A stretch of DNA of 64,000 nt from CAXBDP01 sp964598395 (GTDB taxonomy: Bacteria; Bacteroidota; Bacteroidia; Cytophagales; Cyclobacteriaceae). Below are positions 1 to 8,589 of this stretch, piece after piece. Position numbers and translations under genes: made by a program. Every line of letters starts with the position of its first letter. Position 1 is the stretch's first letter. Location of the stretch: positions 1 through 64,000 of the forward strand of contig CAZRBW010000009.1 of assembly GCA_964598395.1 (NCBI GenBank). The letters are read 5' to 3'. The notes beneath the pieces were generated by a model. It was given only the letters and a program-made list of their open reading frames with translations. It was not told the origin of the DNA and searched no databases.

Positions 1-2
1 GC

Positions 3-41
3 AAGCAGGGCTTAAAAGATTTCAATAAATTTTTAAAATAA
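3..41 (+). CDS. Possible C-terminal end of a gene entering from the left
   Basis: The frame starting at base 3 stays open from the window edge and stops with TAA at 39-41, encoding a Lys-rich tail (KQGLKDFNKFLK). The other two + frames stop at 13-15 and 26-28. It would converge on the FKBP gene that ends at 81. Twelve residues are too few to identify a product, and the reading is only plausible. Confidence 0.3.
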   Translation, partial: KQGLKDFNKFLK

Positions 42-80
42 AGCCTATTTATAATCGACAGAAAAAGAACAATTAAAGGA

Positions 81-731
81 TCACTCACCACGCTTAAGCA
101 CAAGAACCTGAAAGATCAAAGTAGAATTGGGTGGCACATTGGTTGTTCCATCTACTCCATAAGCCAAATGAGCAGGCACCTTGATAAAACCAGAATCACC
201 TTGATGGAAGTATGATAAACCCATTTGAAATCCGTCGATTAATTTCTTGATATTTAGATCAATTGAAATAGGTAATTTTGTTCTAAACGAGCTATCTAAT
301 TCAGTGCCGTCGGCTAAGTAACTAGCATAGTGAACAATCATATTATTCATCCCAGGTATTGGCTCTACCACTAGCTCACCTTTTACCTTATTAATGCTCA
401 CCCCTCCTTTCACCTCTGTCCATTGCACTTGATTAAACTGCTGAGTTCTTAGCAATTCATTTACTTTTTCAGGATTTTCCTTACTTAAAAGTTCACCATA
501 CTCATTCCATTCTCTTATCAAAATCAATTTGCCTTGCGCATCGTATTTTTCCTCCCGCTTCTTACCACCATCTTCGAACCAATAGGTATGTGTACCGACC
601 TTTAATCCATCCTTGGTTCTGCCTTCATACTTTTTTTCACCATTTTCATATCGCTCTACAGCTTTCTGAGCATGAGCAGTTGTAGGCAGCAGTATAAGGC
701 TCAATCCAACGATTAAAAGAATTCTCATCAT
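81..731 (-). CDS. Secreted FKBP-type peptidyl-prolyl cis-trans isomerase
   Basis: Peptidyl-prolyl isomerase expected to work on exported proteins in the cell envelope. The chosen ATG at 731 begins a clear signal peptide (MMRILLIVGL... ending AHAQ); a longer frame reaches 827 but would put 32 extra residues before it. After the signal come short repeats (YENGEKKYEG, TYWFEDGGKK) resembling MORN-type tail-fibre repeats, then the C-terminal FKBP domain. Visible FKBP landmarks are DGTELDSSF, a GFQMGLSYF helix segment, a VPAHLAYG stretch and a final PPNSTLIFQVLVL strand. The repeat module joined to FKBP is typical of Bacteroidota paralogues. A GCGGGAGG octamer lies at 551-558 on the coding strand. 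Confidence 0.85.
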   Translation of the reverse strand: MMRILLIVGLSLILLPTTAHAQKAVERYENGEKKYEGRTKDGLKVGTHTYWFEDGGKKREEKYDAQGKLILIREWNEYGELLSKENPEKVNELLRTQQFNQVQWTEVKGGVSINKVKGELVVEPIPGMNNMIVHYASYLADGTELDSSFRTKLPISIDLNIKKLIDGFQMGLSYFHQGDSGFIKVPAHLAYGVDGTTNVPPNSTLIFQVLVLKRGE

Positions 732-935
732 TGAATTAATATTTATAAGTAGATATCTAAAACCTATGAATTTCATGGAATAAACGGAGCTAAGTACATT
801 TTTGGCTTTATTGTGTATTTTAACCATAACAAAACAAAGTAAAAGTCACCATAAAAGTCACTACCATTTTACAGTATTATGCTTGAAAACAACGCTCATA
901 TTTTAATTTCAGCGCGCCTTCTGCCAATAAAAATT

Positions 936-3900
936 TTAATCCTTTTTTCTGTGAGGCGTGTAAGGTGCGCCTGCATCTTCTAAGCTTTTTTCAAAATCTG
1001 CTAATTGATTAAAAAAGGCTGCAGCATCTTGTAAATACTGCGTAAACTCTCTTTGAGCGATATCAATGCTTGTTTTGTAGGTAGCTGTAGGTGGCTCAGT
1101 GGTACTCCAATGCCCATAAATCACAGCTCCAACCCTACTTGTAATGGAAGGGCCGGTAGATTCATTATTACTTTGAAGAACCCTATCACCTGTCAAGGCA
1201 ATTCTCAATTTATACAGCCTATTATTAAGCTCAGACCATTTTGCAAATAGCTCGGCAGAAGCATCAGGTGTCTTTGTTAAGGCCGCCTTAGTGTAACGCA
1301 GCTTTTCGTTGGCCTCATTTAGTTGACTGGCCGCACTGGATGTCCTTCTGTAAAGATCACTAGTTTGCTTTTTGAAAGCCGCAATTTCTTCATAGTTATT
1401 ACCGCTCGGGAAGGCTGCTTTAACAGTAAACTCTTGTGCTTCTCCTTGTTGTTCCAGTTTACCATTATTCAACACATAAAGCGAAACCTTGTAAGTGCCC
1501 GGTGCTACCAAAGGCCCTTCAGGATCGCTGGCCCATGGAGGTTGAAAATCTGGCACCGTGAGGTTGATAGGATTGGGTGGAGCTAACCTTAAATCCCAAC
1601 TTACCCTGTGTAAGCCTTTCCTTGAGACTCCTTCTATCCACCGAATAGGCTCACCGTCCATATCTTGTACTAATAGCATCACTTTCGCCTCCTCTTCCAT
1701 GGCCTCCCTCCTCAATTGTTCCCAGCCTGGAAATGGAATGTCATTTTTCTGCTCATTTATGGTTTTCTCTTTTTCTCTTCGCTGTGCCTTCTCTGTTTGA
1801 GGAAGTTCTTGCAGGTAATAGGTGAAGACGGCACCAAAAGGTGGATTTTCACTAACAAAACTATCTGAACCTTGGGAAGGCATCCCTTTGGCTTGCATCG
1901 GCACACTAGGAACATACCACCAGGCATCTCTTACGGGCAAAACTACATTTGAGCTTTTTTGCACCAATTGATTAATTGCTCGCAATGGAGAATAATCATC
2001 CAAAATGTAAACGCCACGTCCAAAGCTTGCGCCCACCAAATCATTATCTCTTGGATGCAATTCAATATCCCTAAATGGAATGGTTGGAACTCCTGCATGC
2101 AGTTTCGTCCAATTTACCCCCTTATTCACTGAGAAATACAAGCCATACTCTGTGCCGATAAATAGTAATTTCTCATCGACATGATCTTGCTTAATTACCC
2201 AAGTAAGGGTATTGGTAGGCAAATCTCCGGCAATGGACCGCCAAGATTTCCCTTTATCTGTACTCATGAAGATATAGGTAGAGTAATCTCCCAATTGATG
2301 TCCATCGGCTACAGTAAACACGGTATTGACATCATGAGAAGAGGCGTGAATGTGATTGATAAAGGTAAGTGCTGGAACTTGAGGCAAACTAGCGCTCCTT
2401 CTCCAGTTATTTCCGTCATCTTCACTTATATAAATTAGGCCATCATCTGACCCCGTATAAAGCAACCCTGCTTGGATGGGCGACTCAGAAATTGTGGTAA
2501 GTGTGGCGTATTTAGACATTGCGCCATTATCATACAAGGCATCGATGCTTGGCACCTTGTTCATCATGGGCAGTTCATATCGGATTGTATTGGTTGTAAG
2601 ATCTCCACTAATAGCCGTCCAAGAATTCCCTCGATCAGTGCTTTTCCATACTCGCTGAGATCCAAAATATAGTGTTTTGTGATCATGTGGGCTTATTTGT
2701 ATAGGGCTATCCCAGTTCCAGCGATTGGCGGGCTCACCTGCTCCAGGTTGTGGCTGGATATTCAATACCTCACCTGTGGTTCTATTATGGCGATGTAGCT
2801 GCCCTTCCTGAATTTCCATATACACAATATTCGGATCCTCAGGATCAAAGGCTGCATCATAACCATCTGCCCCTAAGGGCACATACCAGTCTTGATTTCT
2901 TACGCCTTCTATATTGGTAGTTCTGCTAGGGCCGATTAATGTACCTAAATCCTGAGCTCCTAATACTACATTGTAAAATGGTTCGGCATTATCGAGCCCT
3001 ACCTTGTAAAATTGTGATACTGGGAGGTTTGGGAAATGACGCCAAGTAGCTCCATCATCAAAGGACTCATATAAACCACCATCCGTTCCTACTATCAAAT
3101 GAAGCCCATTCGTCGGGTTGATCCATAAAGCATGATTATCACTATGTTTTCCTCTGCCCGTTTCACCATAATCAAATGTTTTACCTCCATCGCGGGTCAC
3201 ATGTATAAACACATCCATTTGGTAAACTAAGTCTGGATTGCTCGGCGAAGCTTCTATTTCCTGATAATAATGTGGGCCAGTACCTCCTGAAATATAACTA
3301 TTGCGCTTTTCCCAGCTTTCGCCCTTATCTACAGATCTGTAGAATCCTTTATTGGAATTGTCTGACTCTATAGTGGCATATACCAATTGTGGATTAGCGG
3401 GAGTCACCGCCAGGCCTATTTTTCCCATATCTGCTTGTGGCAAGCCTTTGGTGATACGTCTCCAGTTCTTACCTCCATCCATGGATTTGAAAATGCCCGA
3501 TTTTGGTCCACCACCAAGCAAGGCCCAAGTTTTCCGTCTTCTTTGATATGCCGCAGCATAGATAATATCAGGATTGGAAGGGTCGAATTCCGCATCTGTT
3601 ACCCCTGTATCTTCATCTATCTCTAAAGCCAAACTCCAAGTTTTGCCACCATCCATAGTTTTGTATAAGCCTCTTTCACCGCCTGATGACCACAATGGGC
3701 CTTCTGCTGCTACATACACTATGTCGGAATTTCTTGGATCGATCAGTATTTTACCAATATGCTCCGAATTCTTTAGCCCCATCTGTGTCCAAGTGGCACC
3801 ACCATCCATGCTTTTGTAAACACCATCGCCCCAACCAACATGTCGACCACTAACATTCTCTCCAGTACCTACCCATACTACTTCTGGATTTTGAGGATCT

Positions 3901-4208
3901 AATACTACGGTGCCAATGGAATAAGAAGCTTGCGCATCAAATACTGGGGTCCAAGTGGTGCCGCTATTGGTAGTTTTCCACAAACCCCCAGAGCCCACAG
4001 CTACATACCACGTGCTGGAATGGATGGGATTTACAGCGATATCCGCAATTCTTCCGCCCATTAATGCCGGGCCAATCCCCCTTAATTTAAGCCCATTGGC
4101 TACCTGAGCAGCCATTTCCTTTTGATTAGATTGAGCCTTAAGGCTTTGCACATTTAATGAAAGGAAAATAAGTGTTGTGAGTAGTAGAGTAATAGAGATT
4201 CTGTTCAT
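936..4208 (-). CDS. Large secreted Asp-box (BNR) / sortilin-like beta-propeller protein
   Basis: A 1090-residue exported protein with an N-terminal signal peptide (to about residue 26, ending LKAQ). Most of it is a propeller of Asp-box repeats of the S-x-D-x-G-x-T-W type; I count about eleven, including SMDGGATW, TMDGGKTW, SMDGGKNW, SVDKGESW, SFDDGATW, STDRGNSW, SEDDGNNW and STDKGKSW. This is the VPS10/sortilin and BNR glycosidase architecture, often labelled glycosyl hydrolase, but I see no catalytic motif that proves sugar cleavage. The last 300 residues (from about 790) hold an Ala/Glu/Lys-rich segment and an Ig-like region, without an obvious type IX sorting tail. It stands alone with no operon partner. 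No GCGGGAGG octamer occurs in its 3.3 kb. Function unknown beyond a likely binding or processing role outside the cell. Confidence 0.8.
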   Translation of the reverse strand: MNRISITLLLTTLIFLSLNVQSLKAQSNQKEMAAQVANGLKLRGIGPALMGGRIADIAVNPIHSSTWYVAVGSGGLWKTTNSGTTWTPVFDAQASYSIGTVVLDPQNPEVVWVGTGENVSGRHVGWGDGVYKSMDGGATWTQMGLKNSEHIGKILIDPRNSDIVYVAAEGPLWSSGGERGLYKTMDGGKTWSLALEIDEDTGVTDAEFDPSNPDIIYAAAYQRRRKTWALLGGGPKSGIFKSMDGGKNWRRITKGLPQADMGKIGLAVTPANPQLVYATIESDNSNKGFYRSVDKGESWEKRNSYISGGTGPHYYQEIEASPSNPDLVYQMDVFIHVTRDGGKTFDYGETGRGKHSDNHALWINPTNGLHLIVGTDGGLYESFDDGATWRHFPNLPVSQFYKVGLDNAEPFYNVVLGAQDLGTLIGPSRTTNIEGVRNQDWYVPLGADGYDAAFDPEDPNIVYMEIQEGQLHRHNRTTGEVLNIQPQPGAGEPANRWNWDSPIQISPHDHKTLYFGSQRVWKSTDRGNSWTAISGDLTTNTIRYELPMMNKVPSIDALYDNGAMSKYATLTTISESPIQAGLLYTGSDDGLIYISEDDGNNWRRSASLPQVPALTFINHIHASSHDVNTVFTVADGHQLGDYSTYIFMSTDKGKSWRSIAGDLPTNTLTWVIKQDHVDEKLLFIGTEYGLYFSVNKGVNWTKLHAGVPTIPFRDIELHPRDNDLVGASFGRGVYILDDYSPLRAINQLVQKSSNVVLPVRDAWWYVPSVPMQAKGMPSQGSDSFVSENPPFGAVFTYYLQELPQTEKAQRREKEKTINEQKNDIPFPGWEQLRREAMEEEAKVMLLVQDMDGEPIRWIEGVSRKGLHRVSWDLRLAPPNPINLTVPDFQPPWASDPEGPLVAPGTYKVSLYVLNNGKLEQQGEAQEFTVKAAFPSGNNYEEIAAFKKQTSDLYRRTSSAASQLNEANEKLRYTKAALTKTPDASAELFAKWSELNNRLYKLRIALTGDRVLQSNNESTGPSITSRVGAVIYGHWSTTEPPTATYKTSIDIAQREFTQYLQDAAAFFNQLADFEKSLEDAGAPYTPHRKKD

Positions 4209-4603
4209 GATAGGTTAGGTTTAAAGAATTATTAAGGTACAAGAAAATTCATTTTCTTTAAAAATTTTTGAAAAAAGATCTCAATCTCACCCATCACATT
4301 CGGGCAAAGGTTAAGCAGCGTGAACAAAAAGCTAGCGCAGAGCTGGCTCACGTATTTCGAGCATTAATATCTCCTAATTACACAATCCTAATCTGGAAAA
4401 GATGTGGCATCCACAAATCATAAAAGTCAAATTTCATTTAGCCCACAAATAATAGTAAGATTGAATAGAAAGAAATGAGTGAATAGGCTCAATAAAATAA
4501 AGCAAATAGGCTATTCCAGCATTCAATAAAATAGCTTGCAATTCTTTATTCAAAAAAGAAAAAAAGACCTTATATTGAAAATTAACCATGAACGTACCTC
4601 CAC
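4209..4603. other. Divergent intergenic region, no gene seen
   Basis: This AT-rich 395-bp spacer separates two divergent genes. I find no RNA gene, no strong hairpin terminator and no convincing TAnnTTTG promoter on either strand. A weak candidate for the leftward gene is the minus-strand octamer TACCTTAA at 4239-4232. An eight-codon ATG frame at 4588-4614 overlaps the start of the rightward gene and is probably chance. Confidence 0.5.
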
Positions 4604-7000
4604 ATGAAAGCTAAACTAATTTTCAAAAAGCTCAAATTCGGCTTTAAAAAACTTGTATCCTTACTAAGTCCTGGCAAAAAAGCCATGAAGGGCGCAGCTA
4701 TAGGAATGCTGATTTTTGCATGTCTTGTCTTTCTAATCCTCCCGCTACAAAGCATTCGACCATTAGGCTTCATTATCACTTTTGTTTTCGCACTGGGATT
4801 GTTTTTAGTTCTCTTTCTAAGTGCATTATTGATCAATTATTTGATTAAAAAACTTGGCGAATTACCGACTTTATATAGAAGAGCCCTGTTTTTCACTATT
4901 CTGGTTACCTTTTTCAGTTTTGTGGGTGGCATGCAAATTACCTTGAGTTTTCTTGCTGCATTTATCATTCTTCCATCATTACTAGGTGGTGGCATTTGGC
5001 TACTGATCAAGCGCGATTGGAAGAAAAACACACTGCTCAATAAGATCTTAATTAGCGCGAGTACAGTTATTGGATTTGCAGGATTACTCACCATTACAAT
5101 CTGGTATTTCTATACTGGAAAAGAAACAGACGCCCCAATAAATGCAGCTTATTTTGGCGAATTTACTCCTGAACCTTTGCTGCTGGAAGATCCCTCGTCG
5201 CAAGGCTCATATACCTTCAAATACCTAACTTATGGTAGTGGAAATGATAAAAACCGAGAAGAATTTGCGGAGAAGGTAAGCATCAAAACAGACTCAGTAG
5301 ATGGTAGTAATCTGCTTACTTCATGGAGTGGAATTACTGGAAAATTGCGCACAAAATATTTTGGTTTCGACAAGGATGCATTGCCGCTAAATGCACGAGT
5401 TTGGTATCCCGAAGGCGAAGGCAATTTTCCGCTTGTGCTTATTGTCCATGGTAATCATTTGGCACAAGATTATTCCGATGGAGGCTATGGCTATTTGGGT
5501 GAGCTATTAGCTAGTAGAGGATACATTTTCGCCTCTATAGACGAGAACTTCCTCAATAGCAGTTTTTCAGATATTCCGAAAGGGTTATCAGGTGAAAATG
5601 GCGCAAGAGGATGGTTGCTATTGAAGCACCTAGAGCAATGGAGAAAGTGGAATGCTGATAGTACCAGCCTATTTTACAACAAGGTAAATATGGATGAAAT
5701 TGCTTTGATTGGGCACTCTAGAGGAGGTGAAGCTGTAGCAGTTGCAGCTTCATTTAATAGGCTCCCGTTCCATCCTGATAATGGCTTAGAAAAATTCGAT
5801 TTCAATTTTAATATTCGTGGCATTGTGGGAATTGCGCCCGTAGATGGGCAATATACGCCTAGCAATGTCCCAACGCCGATCGAAGACGTGAACTATCTCC
5901 TATTGCATGGTTCGCATGATATGGACGTGCAATCGTATAGTTCCTTGAAGCAATTTCACCGACTAAAATATTCTGAAGATTATGATGGGTTCAAAGCTGG
6001 TCTGTACATTTATAAAGCCAATCATGGGCAATTCAATTCCACTTGGGGTAATAAAGATGGCGGATCTCCATTCATCAATTTATTCAATCTCAAGCAATTA
6101 ATTTCCGAGGAAGACCAGCAAAAAGTAGCCAAAGTATATATAAGTGCCTTTTTGGAGACTACCCTGAAGAAAGATAAAGCTTATCAACCGCTATTTGCAG
6201 ACCATAGATTGGGAAAAAATTGGCTTCCAGAAAATATCTACTTATCACAATATGAGCAATCGGGAATTACGTATTTGGCCAATTATGAGGAGGACATTGA
6301 TCTATCTACCACAACAATAGCGGGAGGGAAAATTATTGCCGATAAGCTTAGCAAATTTAAAGAGCAACTTATCAAAATGTCTTATGGCAACCAAAACAGC
6401 AAAGCCGCTTACTTAGGTTGGGATTTTTCAGAAATTGATACGCTGATAGGAACTTACACAATCGCACTTCCAGACTCAATGGTTTTAGATTCTATCAAGC
6501 ATGAGACTTTGGGCTTTCTGTTGGCAGATGCCGCTGAGAATGCTTCCCATCCGAAAAAGAAATCTGAAAAGAATGCAAATGATGAGGAAGACGAGGGTGA
6601 TAATGCAAATGAGAGTAATGAAGGTAAAGAGGATGCAGAAGATGATGAAAGCGAAGAGGATGATGAAGATAAAAAGAAAGAGCCCATTGACTTTACCATT
6701 CAATTGACTGATCGGAATGGTGAAATTGTAAGCACCTTGCTAAGTGAATATTCCTATCTGCAACCTCAAATTGAGAAGAACTTAATGAAGCTGGACTTTA
6801 TGAGTAGTAATCCTAATTCGGAAGCCGTGTTTAGTTCTTTTTACCTCCCACTTTCTTCTTTAAGCACGAAAAATCCACTTTTCGAATGGGGTAAATTGAG
6901 TGAGATTAAATTCATTTTCGACAAAACCGAGAAAGGAGTCATCATTCTAAATAATATTGCTTTAATGAAAAACCCATTACTTATAGATCAAAATGAATAA
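4604..7000 (+). CDS. Membrane-anchored alpha/beta hydrolase with acidic C-terminal insert
   Basis: A 798-residue protein in three parts. Residues about 31-170 contain five hydrophobic helices (near 31-50, 53-80, 92-114, 115-134 and 146-170). Residues about 260-480 form an alpha/beta-hydrolase domain with oxyanion-type VHGNH (281-285), nucleophile elbow GHSRGG (Ser372), acid in HGSHDMDV (Asp439 or Asp441) and His474 in ANHGQF, so a full triad is present. The fold resembles chlorophyllase/PET-hydrolase-type esterases; the substrate is unknown. Residues about 645-695 are a highly charged Asp/Glu/Lys run, then a further beta-rich domain follows. The charged run is codon-repetitive (GAT/GAG/AAA). 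The gene stands alone. A GCGGGAGG octamer sits at 6320-6327 in sense. Confidence 0.8.
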   Translation: MKAKLIFKKLKFGFKKLVSLLSPGKKAMKGAAIGMLIFACLVFLILPLQSIRPLGFIITFVFALGLFLVLFLSALLINYLIKKLGELPTLYRRALFFTILVTFFSFVGGMQITLSFLAAFIILPSLLGGGIWLLIKRDWKKNTLLNKILISASTVIGFAGLLTITIWYFYTGKETDAPINAAYFGEFTPEPLLLEDPSSQGSYTFKYLTYGSGNDKNREEFAEKVSIKTDSVDGSNLLTSWSGITGKLRTKYFGFDKDALPLNARVWYPEGEGNFPLVLIVHGNHLAQDYSDGGYGYLGELLASRGYIFASIDENFLNSSFSDIPKGLSGENGARGWLLLKHLEQWRKWNADSTSLFYNKVNMDEIALIGHSRGGEAVAVAASFNRLPFHPDNGLEKFDFNFNIRGIVGIAPVDGQYTPSNVPTPIEDVNYLLLHGSHDMDVQSYSSLKQFHRLKYSEDYDGFKAGLYIYKANHGQFNSTWGNKDGGSPFINLFNLKQLISEEDQQKVAKVYISAFLETTLKKDKAYQPLFADHRLGKNWLPENIYLSQYEQSGITYLANYEEDIDLSTTTIAGGKIIADKLSKFKEQLIKMSYGNQNSKAAYLGWDFSEIDTLIGTYTIALPDSMVLDSIKHETLGFLLADAAENASHPKKKSEKNANDEEDEGDNANESNEGKEDAEDDESEEDDEDKKKEPIDFTIQLTDRNGEIVSTLLSEYSYLQPQIEKNLMKLDFMSSNPNSEAVFSSFYLPLSSLSTKNPLFEWGKLSEIKFIFDKTEKGVIILNNIALMKNPLLIDQNE

Positions 7001-7324
7001 ATCCATAGAATTCACATAAATCTTCAGTCAAAGGGAGAATTTTCAATAGATTTAGTTGGGTCACCCATCCACTAATACTAAAACAGATTGACATGTTAAT
7101 TCTACACAGGAGGGTGCGTTGCCAAAAAGCGTATTCCTTTGTTAAATTATTGCAAATAAGGCTCAAAGCTACATGAAATTGTGAAAGCAAATTTGGAATC
7201 AGATTTCTTTTCGTACCTTTGTAAACGCAGATGTAATTTTCTGCGAAATCCTCCATTCGTATTGGCTGAAAGATTAGTGGTGTCTTTGTGAAAATCGGTC
7301 AATATTCACCTTTAAAATTTGTTT
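7001..7324. other. Spacer and 5' leader ahead of the cold-shock gene
   Basis: No gene is supported between 7001 and the ATG at 7325. The first 190 bases carry nothing recognisable; the remainder holds the promoter at 7193-7221 and a predicted untranslated leader of about 97 nt. A 91-codon minus-strand open frame here shows no family features. Confidence 0.5.
7193..7221 (+). promoter_or_regulatory. Bacteroidota-type promoter of the cold-shock gene
   Basis: TTG at 7193-7195 and TACCTTTG at 7214-7221, an exact TAnnTTTG match, are separated by 18 bases. This fits the -33/-7 promoter of the primary sigma factor in this phylum. Transcription would begin near 7228, leaving a leader of about 97 nt before the ATG, which suits a cold-shock mRNA. 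Confidence 0.6.
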
Positions 7325-7780
7325 ATGGGCAGATCGCAAGAAACATTCAGCAAGAAAGAAAAAGAAAAAAAGAGACTTCGCAAGCGCAAAGAAAAGGAAG
7401 AGAAAAAAGAAGAGAAAAAAGCCAATCAGCAGGAGCAAAGTTTTGAAGATATGATTGCCTATGTCGATGAAGACGGCAACATTACTTCTACCCCACCCGA
7501 TCCAAAGAAAAAGAAAACTGTTTTCAAGTCAGAAGACATAGTAATTGGCGTTCCAAAGCAGGAAGATTTAGAGCCAATGGAAACCATCAGGAAGGGCACT
7601 GTTACATTTTTCAATGATGCAAAAGGATACGGTTTCATAAAAGATCATGAAACTCAGGAAAGTATTTTTGTACATGCAAACGGCCTTACCGAGGAGATTA
7701 AAGAGAACAATCAGGTAACATTTGAAGTAGAGATGGGTCCGAAAGGTCCAAATGCTTTTGATGTGAAAGTGATTCGTTAA
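7325..7780 (+). CDS. Cold-shock-domain protein with Lys/Glu-rich N-terminal extension
   Basis: Single-stranded nucleic-acid-binding protein of 151 residues. The C-terminal 65 residues are a cold-shock domain with RNP1 (KGYGFI) and RNP2 (IFVHANGL). The first 40 residues are almost entirely Lys, Glu and Arg (QETFSKKEKEKKRLRKRKEK), a basic/acidic helical extension that I know from Bacteroidota relatives but not from the 70-residue CspA of enterobacteria. The ATG at 7325 is preferred over a TTG two codons upstream. A promoter and a long leader precede it, and a strong hairpin terminator follows. Likely an RNA chaperone. Confidence 0.88.
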   Translation: MGRSQETFSKKEKEKKRLRKRKEKEEKKEEKKANQQEQSFEDMIAYVDEDGNITSTPPDPKKKKTVFKSEDIVIGVPKQEDLEPMETIRKGTVTFFNDAKGYGFIKDHETQESIFVHANGLTEEIKENNQVTFEVEMGPKGPNAFDVKVIR

Positions 7781-7837
7781 TTAACAATTAATTGACCACG
7801 CAAGAAAAGCGGGAGGTTGATTACTAGGCATTAAAAA

Positions 7838-7871
7838 GCCTCATTTGGATTCCAGATGAGGCTAATTTTTT
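7838..7871. terminator. Bidirectional rho-independent terminator
   Basis: An 11-bp stem with one G-U pair and a 3-base loop spans 7838-7862. A T tract (7865-7871) follows on the + strand, and A residues (7832-7837) flank the other side, giving a T tract on the - strand. It lies between convergent genes and can end both the cold-shock and the outer-membrane transcripts. Confidence 0.8.
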
Positions 7872-7886
7872 GTCGTAATTTTTGAT

Positions 7887-8480
7887 TTAAAATATCTTAA
7901 GACCAATACCGAGTGTCCACTGATTTAATCTTTGATCAGTATCTGCTCCTAAAAACTTGTCTCCTACTCCACTTAAATTGCCTTCGTAACGCAAATCCAA
8001 CACGATGTTTGCAATATCAAAACCAATCCCAGCTTGATAGCCAATGTTTGAGTTTTTCAATGTCATTTGGGAACCAGTATCACCTTGCTCAGAGTCGCTC
8101 AGCAAAATACTGTAAACAGGTGCCACACCGATTCGAAATACTTCACCAAACTTATAACCAACTTGGATAGGTACATCAATACGGTTGAACTCATAAGCAC
8201 GTACTTGATTTCCTAATTGATCATCTTTAAATTGAATCTCACCACTTGCCGAAGTGTAAAGCACCTCTGGCTGCAGATAAAAACTGCCTATTTCGATTCG
8301 GCCAAATACACCTGCATGAAATCCAAATGAGGCATCACCTTCTTCTACATTGTCCACATTATCCTTAAATGTAATTTTACTTGAGTTAACACCGATTTTC
8401 GGGCCGATATTTACTTGAGCAAATGTTACGCTTGATATTACCATCAAGCCAACAATTAAAATCAGATTTTTCAGTTTCAT
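7887..8480 (-). CDS. Outer-membrane beta-barrel protein (porin-family, OmpW/PorT-like)
   Basis: A 197-residue exported protein with a 21-residue signal peptide (MKLKNLILIV... TFAQ) followed directly by alternating amphipathic strands. It opens with VNIGPKIGVNSS, the usual first strand of the small outer_membrane_beta-barrel family of Bacteroidota, and ends in Phe (LGIGLKIF), the C-terminal aromatic that BAM recognises. About eight strands can be drawn. It stands alone, and its mRNA ends at the shared terminator downstream. No substrate can be inferred. Confidence 0.8.
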   Translation of the reverse strand: MKLKNLILIVGLMVISSVTFAQVNIGPKIGVNSSKITFKDNVDNVEEGDASFGFHAGVFGRIEIGSFYLQPEVLYTSASGEIQFKDDQLGNQVRAYEFNRIDVPIQVGYKFGEVFRIGVAPVYSILLSDSEQGDTGSQMTLKNSNIGYQAGIGFDIANIVLDLRYEGNLSGVGDKFLGADTDQRLNQWTLGIGLKIF

Positions 8481-8589
8481 AGGTAAAAAATTTTGAGTGT
8501 GTTTTAGAGTTTAAAAAAATTGAATGCAAATCCGAGAATTAAACGAATTGCATTAATGATTAGTACGTAATTAAACACTCATTAGTCTA

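Noticed and set aside
4588..4614. Eight-codon upstream frame overlapping the hydrolase start
   Set aside because: Too short and no sign of a regulatory leader peptide.
6454..6707. Open frames on both strands over the acidic run of the hydrolase
   Set aside because: They mirror the Asp/Glu/Lys codon repeats (Ser/Phe-rich or Met/Lys-rich shadows).
6981..7256. 91-codon minus-strand open frame
   Set aside because: No family features, overlaps the hydrolase stop and the cold-shock promoter.
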